Assembly: GCA_029858545.1 (NCBI GenBank)
Contig: JAOUFA010000155.1
Coordinates: 1 to 8,195 of the forward strand
DNA: 8,195 nt
Reading direction: 5' to 3'
From: Betaproteobacteria bacterium
Lineage (GTDB): Bacteria; Pseudomonadota; Gammaproteobacteria; Burkholderiales; SG8-39
The notes beneath the pieces are model-generated. The model saw nothing but the letters and a program-made list of their open reading frames with translations. It had not been told where the DNA came from and searched no databases. Of the stretch, positions 5,931-8,195 are shown in pieces; position 1 is the first letter of the stretch; each line of letters starts with the position of its first letter. The position numbers and the translations under genes were made by a program.

Positions 5931-7099
5931 GGCGCGATGCGAAAGCGCAGGTCGATGCGCGTGCCGCTGCCGGACTGTGAGCGCACCGTCAGTTCGCCTC
6001 CCAGGCGCGCCGCGCGCTCGCGCATGATCGACAGACCGAAGTGCCCCGGCTCGCCGTCGCGCGCGGCGTCGAACCCGGTGCCGTCATCCTCGATGCCGAG
6101 CCGGGCATACTCGCCGTCGCGATCGATGATCAGGCGTATTTCGCTCGCCCGGGCATGGCGTTGCGCGTTGGTCATCGCTTCCTGCACGATGTGGAACACC
6201 TGTACTTCCTGCTCGGGTGTGAGAGCGAGATCCTGCGCACGGTTGATGAATTCGGTGCGCAGCGTGGAGCGCTCGCCGACCCGCTCGATCAGGTCGCGCA
6301 ACGCCGCCGACAGGCCGCGCGGGTCCATCGGCTCGCGAAACTGTTCGATCAGGCCGCGTACTTCGCCGTATGCCGTCTCGATCGCCGCTTCGAGTTCACC
6401 CAGGTAGCGCTGCACGCGTCCGGTGTCTCCCGAAGACAGCGCGCTTCCGGCCGCGGCGGCGCGCATGCGCGCGTAGGCGAGGGTCTGCGCGAGCGAATCG
6501 TGCACCTGATTGGCGAGCATTTGGCGCTCGGTCACCAGGCCGATGCGCGTGTTCTCGCGGGTGAGGCGCGCGTTGTCGAGCGCCATGCCGAGGTGCTCGC
6601 CGATGGTGCCGAAGAGCGTGCGCACATCGGCGGGCAGCGCGCCCGCCTTGCGCAGAAAGAGGTTGAACACGCCGATCGCCTGGCCCTTGTGGCGCAGCGG
6701 CACCGCGTGCATCTCGCCGCATTCGGCAAAGAACGGGTGCGTGCCGGTGGTGCCGCAGGCGGCGAAGGAATGGGCGCATTGCTGCGCGCGCGCGGCGAGC
6801 GCCTGGCCGCATACGCCGCAATCGATCGGCACGATGCGCTCCCGGGCGACCAGGTCCTGCGGCATGCCCGTCGAGGTCACCAGGCGCAGGTGCCGGCCGT
6901 CGGGCGTCACCAGCCGTACCGCGCCGGCGTAGGCGCCGGCGATGCGGATCATCGTGCTGAGATAGCGCCCGAGCAGCGCCTCGACGTCGGTGCCGGTCGA
7001 CAGGCTCGAGGCGATCTCCGAGAGCGCGAGGAGCGACGGAAGCTTGTAGCGGCCTTCCTCCTCGTCGGAGTCTGAAACCGGATTGGGGTGGGTGGACAT
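5927..7099 (-). CDS. Soluble GAF-domain histidine kinase, NarX/HisKA_3 type, with cysteine cluster
   Basis: 390 residues from the chosen ATG. A GAF-like sensor domain spans about 20-180. The dimerisation/phosphoacceptor helix holds H200 in NQVHDSLAQTLAYARMR. The ATPase domain has the N-box EAMTNAQRHA (307-316, N311), DDGTGFD (338-344) and the lid region GHFGLSIMRERAARLGG (352-368). No membrane segment is visible, so it should sense a cytoplasmic signal. The GAF region has C94, C97, C109, C115 and C127 (CxxC, then C, C, C within 34 residues), which suggests a redox-active or metal/Fe-S binding site. That is inference. The ATG at 7099 is preceded by GGAGGG at a long 13-nt spacing; ATGs at 7120 and 7177 would add Arg-rich, low-complexity residues, so the start is uncertain. 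It overlaps its response regulator gene by ATGA. Confidence 0.93.
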   Translation of the reverse strand: MSTHPNPVSDSDEEEGRYKLPSLLALSEIASSLSTGTDVEALLGRYLSTMIRIAGAYAGAVRLVTPDGRHLRLVTSTGMPQDLVARERIVPIDCGVCGQALAARAQQCAHSFAACGTTGTHPFFAECGEMHAVPLRHKGQAIGVFNLFLRKAGALPADVRTLFGTIGEHLGMALDNARLTRENTRIGLVTERQMLANQVHDSLAQTLAYARMRAAAAGSALSSGDTGRVQRYLGELEAAIETAYGEVRGLIEQFREPMDPRGLSAALRDLIERVGERSTLRTEFINRAQDLALTPEQEVQVFHIVQEAMTNAQRHARASEIRLIIDRDGEYARLGIEDDGTGFDAARDGEPGHFGLSIMRERAARLGGELTVRSQSGSGTRIDLRFRIAP

Positions 7100-7290
7100 G
7101 GGTCTGGACCGTCCCTCCATTCTAGGGCCGCGCCCGCGCGCGCGCCACGCGCCCTGCACATTGTCGGGCCGATCCACCCAGGGGGAAGACCGCGAGGGAA
7201 AACCCGATGCCCGGTCCCGGCAAGCCGCGTCGCTTTCGTCGGGCCTTGCGCCGATTGGGTTGCCGGAAAGGGCGTTTCGTCGCTCCGTCG

Positions 7291-7319
7291 TTGAACCGAG
7301 CCGGGAGGTCCTCTAGGCT
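7291..7319 (+). promoter_or_regulatory. Candidate sigma70 promoter for the small gene at 7348
   Basis: TTGAAC (7291-7296), a 17-bp spacer and TAGGCT (7314-7319), with 4/6 and 3/6 consensus matches. Transcription would start near 7326, about 11 nt before the strong GGAGG site. The rest of the 248-bp divergent gap (7100-7347) shows no other element I can support. Confidence 0.4.
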
Positions 7320-7347
7320 GAGAACTCCCTGTATCCGGAGGTTCGTC

Positions 7348-7566
7348 ATGAACGGTACCTACCGCGTGCTTTCATTCGGTATCGCGCTGTGCGTGAATGG
7401 CGCCGCGCTGGGCACCGTGAACCTGGCGATGGTCCGGGCAAACGAGCGGCAGAGGCTCGCACAGCCGCAGCCGGTAAGCATCGTAGTCACCGCCGCGCGG
7501 CCAAAGGCCGCTCACCGCGAGCGGCACGCCGCTTCGGAACTTTGCCCGTTGTCGAAGCCGATTTGA
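7348..7566 (+). CDS. Small protein of unknown function with one hydrophobic N-terminal segment
   Basis: 72 residues; I do not recognise the family. GGAGG (7337-7341) lies 6 nt before the ATG, an ideal ribosome binding site, which supports it as a real gene. Residues about 7-30 (VLSFGIALCVNGAALGTVNL and onwards) are hydrophobic and follow a single Arg, compatible with a signal anchor or uncleaved signal peptide. The rest is basic and polar, with PVSIVVTAARP at 43-53 and a lone cysteine near the C-terminus (ELCPLSKPI). It could be a single-pass inner-membrane peptide with its tail in the periplasm. A longer frame from 7207 lacks a ribosome binding site and adds only Arg-rich sequence. The gene precedes a LytTR regulator in the same reading frame, separated by one TGA, and may share its transcript. 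Function not assigned. Confidence 0.7.
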   Translation: MNGTYRVLSFGIALCVNGAALGTVNLAMVRANERQRLAQPQPVSIVVTAARPKAAHRERHAASELCPLSKPI

Positions 7567-7597
7567 ACCGCCCGGGTAATGCTGGGAAGCGACTGGA

Positions 7598-7612
7598 ACA
7601 GGCGGCGCCTGT
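7598..7612. repeat. Perfect 15-bp dyad upstream of the LytTR regulator
   Basis: ACAGGC and GCCTGT flank a GGC centre. It lies 32 bp after the stop of the small gene and about 70 bp before the regulator start. It may be a protein-binding dyad or a weak hairpin. No T-run follows, so termination is unlikely. Confidence 0.45.
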
Positions 7613-7642
7613 ATGCGATTATTGAGGGATCCGCGTCCTCAG

Positions 7643-7660
7643 GCGGGGAAGTTGCCCCGC
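7643..7660 (+). repeat. GC hairpin just upstream of the LytTR ribosome binding site
   Basis: GCGGGG (7643-7648) pairs perfectly with CCCCGC (7655-7660) around the loop AAGTTG. It ends 10 nt before the GAGGG ribosome binding site. It could influence translation or mRNA processing of the regulator; no evidence beyond the pairing. Confidence 0.4.
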
Positions 7661-7680
7661 TGCCGCGGAAGAGGGATCAC

Positions 7681-8195
7681 GTGGCCAAACCGCGCGCCAT
7701 CATCGCCGAGGACGAACCGCTGCTGCGTGAAGAACTCGCGGAACTGCTCGGATCGCTCTGGCCGGAGCTGCAGGTCGTTGCCCAGGCCGGCGACGGCATT
7801 GCCGCGCTGCATATGCTGGAGGCCGATACGCCGGATATCCTGTTTCTCGATATCCAGATGCCGGGCCTGACCGGTCTCGAAGTGGCGCGCCAGGCGAGCG
7901 GTCGCTGCCACGTCGTGTTTGTGACCGCCTACGACCAGCATGCGGTGGCGGCATTCGAGCACGGCGCGGCCGATTTTGTTCTCAAGCCGGTCAGTGCGGC
8001 GCGTCTGGCGGTCACGGTTGCCCGTCTCAAGGAGCGTATCGGTCACCCCGCGCCGTCGATGGACGGACTGCTGCGCGAGCTTGCCGTGCCGACACGAAGC
8101 TATCTGCGCTGGATCAACGCATCGCATGGACAAACCGTGCGCGTCATCACCGTGGAAGACGTTTTCTATTTCCAGGCCGACAACAAGTACACGCG
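7681..8195 (+). CDS. LytTR-family (AlgR/LytR-type) response regulator, cut by right edge
   Basis: 171 codons visible and no stop. The receiver domain (about 5-120) has acidic residues E10, D11 and E12 in IIAEDEPLLREEL, phosphoacceptor D57 in LFLDIQMPGLTGLE, T82 and K102 followed by P (LKPV). After a linker, the start of a LytTR DNA-binding domain appears from about 141 (YLRWINASHGQTVRVI), including the family-typical VEDVFYFQADNKYT at 158-171. The remaining 70 or so residues lie outside. GTG at 7681 is chosen because GAGGG (7671-7675) precedes it and homologues begin a few residues before the IIAEDE segment. An in-frame ATG at 7579 would add 34 residues without a ribosome binding site. LytTR regulators usually pair with a membrane sensor kinase; none is visible here, so it may lie downstream. 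Confidence 0.94.
   Translation, partial: MAKPRAIIAEDEPLLREELAELLGSLWPELQVVAQAGDGIAALHMLEADTPDILFLDIQMPGLTGLEVARQASGRCHVVFVTAYDQHAVAAFEHGAADFVLKPVSAARLAVTVARLKERIGHPAPSMDGLLRELAVPTRSYLRWINASHGQTVRVITVEDVFYFQADNKYT

Noticed and set aside
7119..7124. TAGAAT on the minus strand as a -10 box for the kinase gene
   Set aside because: No acceptable -35 at 16-18 bp, and transcription from it would start so close to the ATG that the GGAGGG site would be largely lost.
7579..7680. 34-residue N-terminal extension of the LytTR regulator from ATG 7579
   Set aside because: No ribosome binding site before it, low-complexity residues, and receiver domains of this family start near the GTG at 7681.
1..8195. 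tRNA, rRNA, CRISPR array, insertion sequence, prophage or defence genes
   Set aside because: No tRNA-like cloverleaf, spaced repeats, transposase or integrase motifs or terminal repeats were seen; all sizeable genes have ordinary metabolic or regulatory assignments.

Overview
The window is dense, GC-rich, single-exon bacterial DNA with Shine-Dalgarno sites, ATGA gene overlaps and two-component regulators. The families present (IclR regulator, PimC/PimD-like acyl-CoA dehydrogenases, NarX/NarL-like pair, LytTR response regulator) suit a proteobacterium. I would guess Betaproteobacteria (Rhodocyclales/Burkholderiales-like), with Gammaproteobacteria as the alternative. This is inferred from protein style, not from a search.

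Region 1 (1-5165) looks like a catabolic locus. An IclR-family regulator, cut by the left edge, is read leftwards. Diverging from it and read rightwards are a short-chain dehydrogenase, two acyl-CoA dehydrogenases of the kind that form large/small heteromers, and a zinc-free NADP(H)-dependent medium-chain reductase. The divergent gap holds a good sigma70-like promoter for the regulator and a cluster of TTTCRC-like half-sites. The regulator's mRNA leader carries an unusual hexamer repeat. Between the two acyl-CoA dehydrogenase genes sits a nearly perfect 51-nt hairpin, the most striking non-coding structure in the window. The second dehydrogenase and the reductase overlap by ATGA, so they are almost certainly co-transcribed. 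The likely job is alpha,beta-dehydrogenation and further redox processing of an unusual acyl-CoA (dicarboxylic, branched or alicyclic/steroid side chain). The substrate cannot be fixed from this window.

Region 2 (5256-7099), read leftwards and convergent with the operon, is a two-gene signalling unit. It holds a soluble GAF-domain histidine kinase with a cluster of five cysteines, overlapping by ATGA a NarL/LuxR-type response regulator. A GC-rich hairpin separates it from the operon.

Region 3 (7100-8195) reads rightwards. It holds a 248-bp divergent gap with a candidate promoter, a 72-residue unrecognised protein with one hydrophobic N-terminal segment, a 114-bp gap with two short hairpins, and a LytTR (AlgR/LytR-type) response regulator cut by the right edge.

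I saw no tRNA, rRNA, CRISPR array, insertion sequence or attachment site. All complete genes look intact. The most unusual items are the intergenic hairpin, the cysteine-rich GAF sensor and the small membrane protein lying in the same reading frame as the LytTR regulator.
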